Positions 36,736 to 45,128 of a DNA stretch of 64,000 bases are shown piece by piece. The notes beneath the pieces were generated by a model. It was not told the origin of the DNA and ran no database searches. It worked only from the letters and a program-made list of their open reading frames with translations. The number at the start of each line of letters is the position of its first letter. The stretch's first letter is position 1. Made by a program: the position numbers and the translations under genes. Source of the DNA: Bdellovibrionales bacterium (lineage in GTDB: Bacteria; Bdellovibrionota; UBA1018; CAIMNF01); the NCBI GenBank assembly GCA_947502835.1, contig CANNBJ010000001.1, forward strand, positions 310,001 through 374,000, given 5' to 3'.

Positions 36736-36763
36736 AAACGATTTCCTTTCAATACCAATTGAA

Positions 36764-36782
36764 CTCTCATGGACAATGAGAG
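36764..36782. promoter_or_regulatory. 7-bp inverted repeat in the leader of the 36088-36735 lipoprotein gene
   Basis: CTCTCAT-ggaca-ATGAGAG lies about 30 bases upstream of the start codon. It may be an operator or a leader hairpin; there is no T-run. Confidence 0.3.
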
Positions 36783-36934
36783 CAAGGAGAGTGCCAAAAC
36801 CGGATCAAAAGGATATGAATTTTAACCAATTGTAAACATTGAGATTTATTCTTCATCCCTGAAGGGAATCCCCGCCATGGTGAAAGTTGTTCCCGAGGGG
36901 GCTGTCTTGAATTTAGACACCGTGCAGGTTCCGG

Positions 36935-37948
36935 TTACACTTTTTGATCCAGGAGGGGGAACACGGAGTCCTCTGAGCCGGTGACTCTCAGATTTCGGCC
37001 TGCGAGGAATTCCGAGTTGTAGATTTTTGAAACATACTTCTGCCCGGAATCACACAAGATGGTGACAATCCTGTTCCCCGGCCCGAGCTTGCGGGCAAGG
37101 AGGTAGGCCGCACACAAATTTGCTCCCGAAGAGGATCCGAGGAAGATTCCTTCCCTCTTGATAATATAATGGACCATGTTCACGATGATCTCATCCTCAA
37201 CGAGGTGACATTGATCCACCCTGCACGGCCTGACGTTTGCGGTCACAGCGCCCTGACCGATTCCCTCCGTGATTGAATCCCCCGGGCTCACCTCCGCCAC
37301 ACCTCGATTGAAATAATTGTTCATGGCGGATCCTGCAGGATCCACGCACCCGATTTTCACCCCGGGGTTTTGTTCCTTCAAGAACATGGAGACCCCGGCA
37401 AGCGTTCCTCCCGAGCCGATTGCACATGCAAATCCGGTCACCTTCCGGTCGGTCTGCTCCCAGATCTCGGGTCCGGTGGTCCGATAGTGGGCAAGATAGT
37501 TTGCCTCATTCTCAAACTGATTGATGAAGTAGGCGCCTTCCTTCTTCGACACTTCCCCGGCAATGATGCGGTAGTTTTCAGGCGAGGGGTATGGTGCAGG
37601 TGGAATCAAAATCACTTCGGCACCCATTCCCTGCAGAGTTTCCACCTTTTCCTTGCTCTGGTTTGATGGAACAAAAAGCTTTACTTTGTACCCTTTGATA
37701 TTCCCGATCAGGGCCAGCCCGATCCCTGTATTCCCGGCAGTTGCCTCGATGATCGTGCCGCCTTTTTTCAGAAGCCCCTTTGCCTCGGCATCCTCGATCA
37801 TGCCCAGAGCCGCCCGGTCCTTCACCGAACCGCCCGGGTTCATGAACTCCGCCTTCCCGAAAATCTCACAACCCGTGATTCGGGAAAGGGAGTCAAGATA
37901 GATCAACGGTGTGTTTCCAACAGATTGGATGAAGTCTTTCTTTTGCAT
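36935..37948 (-). CDS. Cysteine synthase (O-acetylserine sulfhydrylase family)
   Basis: 337 residues from the ATG at 37948; in-frame upstream codons run into the next gene and are not needed. PLP-enzyme signatures are 'VGNTPLIYL', 'NPGGSVKDRAAL' (PLP Lys), 'EATAGNTGIGLA', 'GSGGTLAGVSMFLKE' and 'SSSGAN'. The stretch 'SITEGIGQGAVTANV' is typical of the cysteine-synthase branch found also in fungi. It makes cysteine from O-acetylserine and sulfide. It is 2 bases downstream of the UppP-like membrane gene, so the two are probably co-transcribed. Confidence 0.9.
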   Translation of the reverse strand: MQKKDFIQSVGNTPLIYLDSLSRITGCEIFGKAEFMNPGGSVKDRAALGMIEDAEAKGLLKKGGTIIEATAGNTGIGLALIGNIKGYKVKLFVPSNQSKEKVETLQGMGAEVILIPPAPYPSPENYRIIAGEVSKKEGAYFINQFENEANYLAHYRTTGPEIWEQTDRKVTGFACAIGSGGTLAGVSMFLKEQNPGVKIGCVDPAGSAMNNYFNRGVAEVSPGDSITEGIGQGAVTANVRPCRVDQCHLVEDEIIVNMVHYIIKREGIFLGSSSGANLCAAYLLARKLGPGNRIVTILCDSGQKYVSKIYNSEFLAGRNLRVTGSEDSVFPLLDQKV

Positions 37949-37950
37949 GG

Positions 37951-38796
37951 CTACTCCGGCAGATGGCCTAAAAAATACAGTACGAAAAATGCGGCTCCCG
38001 AAACGAGCCCGACCCATTGAAAGTTTTTGTAGGTGGCCTCGGAAAGGGATTTTTGAAGGTGCTCAAGCGAGATCCATACCACGCTGAACGCAATGACAAT
38101 CACCGCAACCGAATTGAGATATCCGATCTGTGCCAAGGCTTCCGTAAAATCCCCTGCGCGGAATGCGCCGATGGTCTTTGAGAATACCGAGAGGCCAAGG
38201 ATCATTCCGGAAATCTTGAAAACAGCTTCGTGGTTGTAGTTGCAGAAAGCAAAACCCGCCCACAGGATTCCGGCAAGGGAAAACCCCGGAAGCAGGGAAA
38301 ACATGCATGCAACTGAAATCCAAAAAGCATGAGCAATTCTCAGGTGATTCAGACCGTTGATCCGCTTGTTCCAGCGGTGGGAAGCAAGCAGGGCAACGGA
38401 GCCCGCGATCATACAGGATCCGGAGAGGAGGGGAGCGGGAATCACTCCGGAATCGATCAGGGGGTTCCCAAGAAGGAGTGCCGCGATTTGCACCGGAACA
38501 AACACGATCAGCAGGAAGACGAGGGATTGCTGATCCAGAGTCCTCGTGTCAGCCCTGAGGCTCATGGGGCGGAAGAGGGAGGTGATTCCGGCAGAGATCA
38601 TTCCAAGCCAATCAAACCTGAAAAAAAACAGGATCGCCGCAGTCGCTGTTGCAAGAACCAGAAGCTCGATCTCGGAAAAAGGCAAAGTCCAGTTGAGCAA
38701 ATTCTGTGAGATTGCGTTGATTTGGGCTTCTGAAACCGGAAGGGTGAGGGTCAAGGCCTTCAGAAATGAATGGAGCAAGACTTGGAAGGTGGTCAT
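37951..38796 (-). CDS. UppP/BacA-family membrane protein lacking catalytic residues
   Basis: 281 residues with about eight membrane segments. The N-terminal element 'LTLTLPVSEAQ' (about 15-25) aligns with the UppP motif GxTEFLPVSSTGH but has Leu in place of the catalytic Glu and lacks the His. The second motif reads 'LPGFSLAG' (169-176) where active enzymes have PGTSRSG, so the catalytic Arg and Ser are lost. It may have lost undecaprenyl-diphosphatase activity and kept another role in the membrane, perhaps lipid binding (inference). Sits upstream of cysteine synthase. Confidence 0.6.
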   Translation of the reverse strand: MTTFQVLLHSFLKALTLTLPVSEAQINAISQNLLNWTLPFSEIELLVLATATAAILFFFRFDWLGMISAGITSLFRPMSLRADTRTLDQQSLVFLLIVFVPVQIAALLLGNPLIDSGVIPAPLLSGSCMIAGSVALLASHRWNKRINGLNHLRIAHAFWISVACMFSLLPGFSLAGILWAGFAFCNYNHEAVFKISGMILGLSVFSKTIGAFRAGDFTEALAQIGYLNSVAVIVIAFSVVWISLEHLQKSLSEATYKNFQWVGLVSGAAFFVLYFLGHLPE

Positions 38797-38903
38797 GGTC
38801 AGGGTACGCTAGCATGGACAAGGGAAATCATTAAAGAAAAGACTTACAGAGAACTTACCCAAGAGCGCTTCTGATTTGCCCCGGCCCATGGTCCAATGAA
38901 GTC

Positions 38904-39815
38904 ATGAAAAGTTCTAAAGTAAAGGATTTCGGTTTGGTCGGGTTGATCTTCGCACTGTGGGCGGGCGCATGCCTCTTGATTCCCGTGGTTCTCGGTGCCG
39001 GAGGCGTTTTTGGCGGGTTTTTCGAGGAGGCTGCCGGATGGAAGTTGCTCGGGATTTGGATCGTAATGGCACACCTCACGATTACGGCCATGAGCATTGC
39101 CTTCCATCGTGCTCACACCCACCAGGCGGTACAGCTCCATCGCGGCCTCGACTATCTGATGCAAGTATTTTTGTGGATTACGACCAGCATGTCGAAGCTC
39201 GATTGGGTCAGTGTCCATGTGTACCACCACACCCACTCTGACACGGCAAAGGATCCGCACAGTCCCGCCCAAAAGGGGCTGCTGCATGTTTTCTTCTTCG
39301 GCGCTCTGGATTACTCAAGGGCCAAAAGCGATCCCGAAGTGCTCAAAATCCGGTCACGCATCCCTGCGACTCCGTTTGAAGCCTACATCGCGCGGCACCT
39401 CTTTCAGGGTCCGATTCTGATGGGAGCCCTCCTCATGGTTCTGTTCGGGCCGAGGTTTGGAACCATCCTCACGTTCATGATTTTTGCCATCTCTCCCGTT
39501 TTCGCGGTCGGAGGAGTGAATGCCCTGGCCCATGCGATCGGCTACCAGAATTACGATTCAAAGGATGAGAGCCGGAATCTCGGGTTTCTCTTTTTTCTCA
39601 ATTGGATCATCTGCGGCGAGCTGGATCACAACAACCACCATAAGTTTCCAAAGAGCCCGTCCTTTGCCCATCGATGGTTCGAGTTTGATATCGGCTGGGT
39701 GTATCTCAGAATGTTCCGGATCTTCGGGCTGGCCAAAATCACCGGAAAGGTTCCCGTCTATAACGGCGGTCGTGCCCCTGTGAATTCCCAAGCTGAGGTT
39801 GCATTCGTTTCCTGA
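38904..39815 (+). CDS. Membrane fatty-acid desaturase (delta-9 type)
   Basis: 303 residues, about four membrane segments. The three histidine boxes are visible: 'FHRAHTH' (about 70-76), 'HVYHHTHSD' (about 110) and 'DHNNHH' (about 245). This is the layout of acyl-CoA/acyl-lipid desaturases, which insert a double bond into saturated acyl chains to control membrane fluidity. Divergent from the UppP-like gene. Confidence 0.92.
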   Translation: MKSSKVKDFGLVGLIFALWAGACLLIPVVLGAGGVFGGFFEEAAGWKLLGIWIVMAHLTITAMSIAFHRAHTHQAVQLHRGLDYLMQVFLWITTSMSKLDWVSVHVYHHTHSDTAKDPHSPAQKGLLHVFFFGALDYSRAKSDPEVLKIRSRIPATPFEAYIARHLFQGPILMGALLMVLFGPRFGTILTFMIFAISPVFAVGGVNALAHAIGYQNYDSKDESRNLGFLFFLNWIICGELDHNNHHKFPKSPSFAHRWFEFDIGWVYLRMFRIFGLAKITGKVPVYNGGRAPVNSQAEVAFVS

Positions 39816-39869
39816 AGTGCGGATGCATCGGGTACCCCGGGAATCATCGGTACCGGAAATGGCAATTGA

Positions 39870-41009
39870 ATGTACGATCTTGATCGCCGCCAGGTAAAAC
39901 TTGGAATCACTGCAAGCTTTGTTGTGTTTCTGCTCGTTCTCCTGGCGTTGAAGCCGCACCTTCCCCTGGCGCTCTATCACAACTTCGCGTCGATCGACGA
40001 TTACCGGATCTTCTCGAATCGGGTCGTTCAGCGCTCTCCTCGACCGATGCCATGGCCCGTTGCCGTCCGGAGCAAGTCGGAGCCTGTGGAGAGGACGCAG
40101 AAGCTTCTCCAAGATCTTGAGACCACGGCACTTCTCATGGTGCAGGACGACGAAATCGTGTTTGAGAAGTATTTCGGGGATGGCGGAACCTCGGTTCAAT
40201 CAGGCTCTTTCTCGATGGCAAAGAGTATCGTATCGCTCCTTGCGGGGATTGCCCTTCAGGAAGGAAAGATCAAAAGCTTGGAAGAGCCGATCGGCGCCTA
40301 TCTTCCGGAGTGGTCTGGCAGGGAAGAGGGAAGCATTCGGGTTCGGGATCTGCTCACCATGACAGCAGGGCTCGATTGGAACGAAAGTTATCTCAATCCC
40401 TTTTCGATCACTACGGAGGCGTATTACGGATCGAATCTATTGACCACCGTTTTGAAGCAACGAAAGATCGTGGAGCCGGGAAGCGTTTTTTCGTACTCGA
40501 GCGGGACGACCCATTTGCTTGGGACTGTGGTGAGTCGTGCGATCAACCAGTCTTTGTCAGAGTTTGCCTCAGCGAGGCTTTGGCAGCCTTTGGGAACCGA
40601 GAATGATGCTCTTTGGTCTCTCGACCGGGATGGGGGAATGGAAAAATCGTATTGTTGTTTCAATGCAACCGCGCGTGATTTTGCCCGCATTGGAAGCCTG
40701 GTTCTCCGGAAGGGTGAGTGGGGTGGCAGAAGTCTGGTGAACCAGTCCTATATCGCCGAGATGGTGAAACCGCACCGGATTTCAAATGAGCAGGGGGCGG
40801 CTGTGGACTATTACGGATACCAATGGTGGGTGCTCCAGACTCCAAGCGGTGAGGTGCCTTATGCTCGAGGAATTCTGGGCCAATATATCGTGGTGATTCC
40901 CCAAACCCGCCGGGTGATTGTTCGCCTGGGCAAGGCCACAGGGGAACGGACCGACCATCATCCAGTTGAACTGCGGGCACTGGTGGAGTGGGGCCTCGAA
41001 GACTCATGA
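39870..41009 (+). CDS. Membrane-anchored serine hydrolase (class C beta-lactamase / NylB-like)
   Basis: 379 residues. One N-terminal membrane anchor (about 12-30) precedes a beta-lactamase-fold domain. The catalytic S-x-x-K is 'FSMAKS' (about 113-118). The Y-x-S motif appears as 'YSSGTTHLLG', and the third motif region reads 'ARGILGQYIVVIP'. This resembles 6-aminohexanoate-dimer hydrolase and esterase relatives more than true beta-lactamases. The substrate is unknown. Overlaps the following symporter gene by 4 bases (ATGA). Confidence 0.78.
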   Translation: MYDLDRRQVKLGITASFVVFLLVLLALKPHLPLALYHNFASIDDYRIFSNRVVQRSPRPMPWPVAVRSKSEPVERTQKLLQDLETTALLMVQDDEIVFEKYFGDGGTSVQSGSFSMAKSIVSLLAGIALQEGKIKSLEEPIGAYLPEWSGREEGSIRVRDLLTMTAGLDWNESYLNPFSITTEAYYGSNLLTTVLKQRKIVEPGSVFSYSSGTTHLLGTVVSRAINQSLSEFASARLWQPLGTENDALWSLDRDGGMEKSYCCFNATARDFARIGSLVLRKGEWGGRSLVNQSYIAEMVKPHRISNEQGAAVDYYGYQWWVLQTPSGEVPYARGILGQYIVVIPQTRRVIVRLGKATGERTDHHPVELRALVEWGLEDS

Positions 41010-42223
41010 TCCGCTCCCTGTACTTCTGGGTTCTGGTTTTTGTCATGGGCGGCGTCACCCTTGGGGTGGTTGCCCCTGAGAAGGCACTTTTCGGGAAGGG
41101 AGTCGGGGATGCCTTCGTGAACGGAATCAAGATCCTGGTCGGGCCCTTGATTTTCACTACCGTGAGTCTCGGGATCTCAAAAGTGCAAACGGGGAGAAAC
41201 GCCGCTCGAATCGGGCTCAAGGCGTTTTTGTATTTTGAGTTGGTGTCCACCCTCGCTCTTGCGATCGGACTTCTGGTAGGCAATCTGTTTGCGCCGGGAA
41301 GTGGATTTCCCCTCTCGTCGGTCGCAACGGATGTTTTGCCGGTTCCAGGATCCGGTGCGGGCACAGGTTCGATCCTCAATCCCTTTCAAGGCGGGGTGAA
41401 TCTGGTGCAGGTTCTGGTTTTGTCTGTTTTTTCAGGGGTTTTGATGTTGAATGTCCCGTCTCAACTCAAGCGGAAAGTTGAAGGGATTCTCGGGAAGGTT
41501 CAGGAGACTCTTTTCAAGGTCCTGGGCCTTTACATGTGGTTGGCTCCGCTGGGAGCCGGTGCTGCAATGGCATCCACGGTGGGGCGTTTCGGGGTCACAT
41601 CTCTTGCCCCCTTGCTCGCATTGATGCTTTGTTTTTACGCAACCTGCTTTTTGTTCGTGGTGGTGGTGCTGGGTTTCATCTTGAAACGCGTGGGAATCCC
41701 GGTCTTCTCTTTTCTGGCATTCATCAAGGAGGAAATTCTCTTGGTTTTGGGGACTTCCTCGTCTGAAAGCGCTCTCGGGCCCTTGATGCGAAAGCTTGAG
41801 AGACTCGGATGCGACCCAAGAGTGGTGGGACTTGTGGTTCCCACGGGGTACTCCTTCAATCTGGATGGGACCAACATCTACCTGACCCTTGCCATTCTGT
41901 TCATCGCCCAGGCCTTCCGGGTGCCTTTGGGTCTGGGTGAGCAGATCGGAATCCTTCTGTTTGCCATGCTGAGTTCAAAGGGTGCATCCGGGGTTACCGG
42001 TGCCGGATTCATCACTCTCACCGCCACCATGAGCGTGGTTCCGGAGGTGCCTGTGGCGGGGCTCGGCTTGATTTTGGGTGTGGATCGATTCATGTCGGAA
42101 GCGCGGGCAATCACAAACATGATCGGAAATGGAGTCGGAGCGCTTGCGATTGCACGTTGGGAGGGAGGTCTTGATTCAACCAGGCTCCGGGAGGTTTTGG
42201 TCGCGGGGGGCAAGAACGGTTGA
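41006..42223 (+). CDS. Dicarboxylate/amino-acid:cation symporter (DAACS family)
   Basis: 405 residues from the ATG at 41006. Multiple membrane helices, the substrate loop 'LGTSSSESALGPLM' and 'VVPTGYSFNLDGTNIY' identify the DAACS family (DctA, GltP). It takes up C4-dicarboxylates or glutamate/aspartate with Na+ or H+ at the inner membrane. ATGA overlap with the hydrolase upstream; TTGA overlap with the small gene downstream. Confidence 0.92.
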   Translation: MIRSLYFWVLVFVMGGVTLGVVAPEKALFGKGVGDAFVNGIKILVGPLIFTTVSLGISKVQTGRNAARIGLKAFLYFELVSTLALAIGLLVGNLFAPGSGFPLSSVATDVLPVPGSGAGTGSILNPFQGGVNLVQVLVLSVFSGVLMLNVPSQLKRKVEGILGKVQETLFKVLGLYMWLAPLGAGAAMASTVGRFGVTSLAPLLALMLCFYATCFLFVVVVLGFILKRVGIPVFSFLAFIKEEILLVLGTSSSESALGPLMRKLERLGCDPRVVGLVVPTGYSFNLDGTNIYLTLAILFIAQAFRVPLGLGEQIGILLFAMLSSKGASGVTGAGFITLTATMSVVPEVPVAGLGLILGVDRFMSEARAITNMIGNGVGALAIARWEGGLDSTRLREVLVAGGKNG

Positions 42224-42567
42224 AGCTTCCACATTCCTTACAGTATGCACTCAGGTCGCTGATTCCCTCGTGGAGGTTTTTCAATGAAATCGAGGGGGCG
42301 TACATTCTGATGGTCCGACCCGTCGGAGGGGCCGAAACCGATTGGGTCAGGGTTGATCCCCGGGCAGAAACCGGAGTGTCGGGTCTCATTCACAATCCAT
42401 CCGGAATTCTGGTTCATGCGTTCCATAATTTTCTGAAGCTCGCAGCCCGCGATCGGGACTGTCCCGAACTTCAGGAGATGCTTGGGGATCTGGCGGAGCA
42501 ACAGGGAAGGATTCATTTTCCCGGGAGTGATGCATTCGAAACCAGGATTGTGGAGGAAATCCGGTGA
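42220..42567 (+). CDS. Small unrecognised protein (115 aa)
   Basis: Start TTG overlaps the symporter stop by 4 bases. No signal peptide or membrane helix is evident. The sequence includes 'YILMVRPVGGAETDWVRVDPRAETGVSGLIHNP'. The 4-base overlaps on both sides (TTGA, GTGA) show it is read as part of one operon. The function is unknown. Confidence 0.6.
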   Translation: MKLPHSLQYALRSLIPSWRFFNEIEGAYILMVRPVGGAETDWVRVDPRAETGVSGLIHNPSGILVHAFHNFLKLAARDRDCPELQEMLGDLAEQQGRIHFPGSDAFETRIVEEIR

Positions 42568-43352
42568 GCGGCCTGTTTCCAAGATCTCCGCAGGATGCAC
42601 TTTTCACGGTTCAGTTGATGTTCCTGTGTGCGGTGGTCCTGGAATCCCTTGAAGAGTTTGTGATCGGGAAGCCCGGGGGAACGCCTTTGTTTCCGGACGA
42701 GAAAGCGGTTCGTGAATTCTTCGGTGTGCCTTTTCCATTGGATCTTCGCTCCCTCGCACTCGTCCGGATTGTTTCTGTCATCGCGATCTTCGTGTTTCCG
42801 GGGAATCCGGTTTTTTGGGTGACACTTTTGGCTGGTTCATTTCTGAGATCTCTTCGTTTTATCGGGTCTTTGAATGGGGGGAGCGATTCCATGGGAATGG
42901 TGATTTTGTTGCCATTGGCAGCAGATTCGGTTTTCGGGAATCATCCTGCCTTGAAGCTCGGTGCCTTGTATTGGATTGGAATCCAAGGGATTCTTTCGTA
43001 TTTTTTGTCCGGGATTCACAAGGCAAGGAATCCTCTTTGGTGGAGGGGCGAAGGGCTTGGGGAATTCCTCAAAACTTCAAGGGTGGGAGTAAGAGGGTTC
43101 ATGGGGGGCGCACTGATTCCCACCTGGATGCTCAAGTGGATCTCAATGGGTGTTTTGTTTTTTGAGTTGGCTTTTCCGCTGGCGTTGATTGGTCCGGATT
43201 CCGCAGTGGTGTTTCTCGGAATGGGTGCACTTTTTCACTTGGGAGTGTTCATGCAGTTCGGGCTAAATCGTTTTTTTTGGATTTGGATTTCATCCTATCC
43301 TGCGATTTACTTCTTGGCGTGGAGGCTGAATGGTGGCTCGGGGCAGACTTGA
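42564..43352 (+). CDS. HTTM-like polytopic membrane protein
   Basis: 262 residues starting with GTG. About six membrane helices, with 'DLRSLALVRIVSVIAIFVF', 'QGILSYFLSGIHKARNPLWWRGEG' and 'FFELAFPLALIG', resemble the HTTM domain family related to vitamin-K-dependent gamma-carboxylase, though the catalytic Lys/His region is not evident. The last 22 bases overlap the tRNA-Met gene on the opposite strand. Last gene of the 39870-43352 operon. Confidence 0.65.
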   Translation: MSGLFPRSPQDALFTVQLMFLCAVVLESLEEFVIGKPGGTPLFPDEKAVREFFGVPFPLDLRSLALVRIVSVIAIFVFPGNPVFWVTLLAGSFLRSLRFIGSLNGGSDSMGMVILLPLAADSVFGNHPALKLGALYWIGIQGILSYFLSGIHKARNPLWWRGEGLGEFLKTSRVGVRGFMGGALIPTWMLKWISMGVLFFELAFPLALIGPDSAVVFLGMGALFHLGVFMQFGLNRFFWIWISSYPAIYFLAWRLNGGSGQT

Positions 43353-43407
43353 ACTGCCGACCCCCGCGTTATGAATGCGGTGCTCTAACCAACTGAGCTA
43401 CCGAGCC
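43331..43407 (-). tRNA. tRNA-Met (anticodon CAT)
   Basis: 77 nt on the minus strand. Acceptor GGCTCGG pairs with CCGAGCC; D-arm TAGCTCAGTTGGTTAGAGC; anticodon loop TTCATAA; T-loop GTTCAAGTC; CCA encoded. The anticodon stem CCGCA/CGCGG has one A-C mismatch at the loop side. The elongator-Met form is likely; tRNA-Ile with a lysidine CAT is not fully excluded. Its 3' 22 bases lie under the convergent HTTM-like gene. Confidence 0.93.
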
Positions 43408-43464
43408 TTGAATGTGGAGGGACCTAGGTTTTACTTCGATTTGGCGAATTCGGCAAGCTTGATT

Positions 43465-44436
43465 TTATTGGTGTTTTTTAGCCGAAAACCCGTCTGTTGC
43501 TGAAACCAGGGCCCGGGAGATCCCGGGCTCCCGGGAGGAGTGCCCGGCATCCGGAATCAGCATGAATTTGGCTTCGGGCCAGGCTCGGTGCAGATCCCAG
43601 GCCGATGTGGCAGGACAAACCACATCGTATCGGCCCTGGACGATCACAGTCGGGATGGAGCGGATCTTCTCGATGTTCTTCAGGATCCAGTCCTCGGATT
43701 CAAAGAAGCCCTTATGCGTGAAGTAGTGACATTCGATTCGTGCGAACTTGAGTGCGAATTCCGGCTTCACAAGCGCGCTCAGGACCTCAGGCGAGGTGTA
43801 GAGGCGGGCGGTGGCCATTTCCCACGTCGTCCAGGGGATTGCGGCAGCGAGGCGGATCGTTTCATCTTCATGGGTGAGTCTTTGATAGTAGGCGCTCACA
43901 AAATCACGACGTTCCGGTTCCGGGATCGCATCGCGGTACTGTTCCCAGACATCGGGGAAGATTTCGCTCGCCCCGTGCTGGTAGAACCAGTCGATCTCTT
44001 TTTTCCGGATCATGAAGATTCCGCGAAGGACAAGTTCGGTCACACGCTTTGGATGGAGAATTGCATACGCAAGCGAGAGGGTGCTTCCCCAGGAGCCTCC
44101 GAACACCTGCCACTGCTCAATGGAAAGGTGTCTGCGGATGGTCTCCATATCCTCGACGAGTTTCCAGGTGGTGTTCTCATGCAAGGATGCGGCTGGAGTT
44201 GAAAACCCCGCACCTCTTTGGTGAAACAGAATGATCCGGTACGCGTTCGGGTTGAAGAAGCGGCGGTCCTCGGGTGAGGTTCCTCCTCCGGGGCCCCCGT
44301 GCACAAAGAGGACGGGCTTTCCGTTTCGGTTTCCGCATTCCTCAAAATAGATGGAGTGCCCATCACCCACATCCAAATGCGCGGAATGGTAGGGTTCGAT
44401 CGGGGGATACAGCCAGGTGTTTGGATCTTGAATCAT
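43465..44436 (-). CDS. pip: Proline iminopeptidase (alpha/beta hydrolase, S33)
   Basis: 323 residues. 'LFVHGGPGGG' (oxyanion), nucleophile elbow 'FGGSWGSTL', Asp in 'QGRYDVVCP' and His in 'PDAGHS' give a full Ser-Asp-His triad. 'FHQRGAGFS' replaces the usual DQRGxGxS. It removes N-terminal Pro from peptides in the cytoplasm. It overlaps the PilZ gene by 4 bases (ATGA). Confidence 0.92.
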   Translation of the reverse strand: MIQDPNTWLYPPIEPYHSAHLDVGDGHSIYFEECGNRNGKPVLFVHGGPGGGTSPEDRRFFNPNAYRIILFHQRGAGFSTPAASLHENTTWKLVEDMETIRRHLSIEQWQVFGGSWGSTLSLAYAILHPKRVTELVLRGIFMIRKKEIDWFYQHGASEIFPDVWEQYRDAIPEPERRDFVSAYYQRLTHEDETIRLAAAIPWTTWEMATARLYTSPEVLSALVKPEFALKFARIECHYFTHKGFFESEDWILKNIEKIRSIPTVIVQGRYDVVCPATSAWDLHRAWPEAKFMLIPDAGHSSREPGISRALVSATDGFSAKKHQ

Positions 44437-45128
44437 TTCTGTTTCGCTTTCTTGAAATACTCGTGAAGGGCCTCGATCAGGAATTGTTTGATCTCCACGT
44501 GGATTCCCTCATTCAAGCCATGAAAACGGCATCCGGAAAAACCATCGTTCCGGCTTGTGATGGTGACGCCGAATCGGGAGGTGGAGATCCGTCGTTGTCC
44601 CAGGATCAGGGAGCAATTCTCCAATGCATGGATTTTTTTTGAGGTTGAAAGAGGGAGCCCGATCCTTGCTCCGCTGATGCTCAGGTCAAGAATGGGATAG
44701 GATCCAAGTGGTGTTACGAGAGTTCCTGATCCGGAGTCCAGCGGTACTCTCAGGGCCAAGCGTTTCTGGTTCTTGTAGAACACGTCCGGAGTTCGGTATT
44801 GATAGCACCCGTCCGGAAGGCGGCGAACGAGCTCACACTTGAAGAGGATTTGAACAGAAAGGAGACTCACCTTGAAGAAGGCACGAAGCCCCGTCCGAAG
44901 ACCCGAGGATTCAACGAAGCCCTCCGGAATCTCTGTCCAATGGATCGTGATCAGCTTCTTTCCATCGTGCCAGTCGATGATCTTACCCCGGGCCAAATGA
45001 GGATGGTGTTCGATCGTGACCTCGACCCCGGGTTTGAATTTCTTGATTTCAAGGAGGAGACGGTCGATTTCCTTGCCATCCTGAACCACGCTGAAGGTAG
45101 GGGACTGATGGATCTTTCTTGTGCTCAT
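44433..45128 (-). CDS. PilZ-domain protein (YcgR-like c-di-GMP effector)
   Basis: 231 residues. An N-terminal YcgR-like beta domain (about 20-110) is followed by a PilZ domain with the c-di-GMP motifs: R-x3-R in 'QKRLALRVPL' (Arg123/Arg127) and D-x-S-x-x-G in 'LDLSISGARI' (Asp148, Ser150, Gly153). Both are intact, so it should bind c-di-GMP. YcgR-type proteins brake or steer motility; the target here is unknown. Overlaps the pip gene and the ROK kinase gene by 4 bases each. Confidence 0.85.
   Translation of the reverse strand: MSTRKIHQSPTFSVVQDGKEIDRLLLEIKKFKPGVEVTIEHHPHLARGKIIDWHDGKKLITIHWTEIPEGFVESSGLRTGLRAFFKVSLLSVQILFKCELVRRLPDGCYQYRTPDVFYKNQKRLALRVPLDSGSGTLVTPLGSYPILDLSISGARIGLPLSTSKKIHALENCSLILGQRRISTSRFGVTITSRNDGFSGCRFHGLNEGIHVEIKQFLIEALHEYFKKAKQK

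Noticed and set aside
39870-41009. A true class C beta-lactamase (resistance gene)
   Set aside because: The SxxK and Tyr motifs fit NylB/esterase relatives, and the usual KTG motif is not seen; no resistance context.
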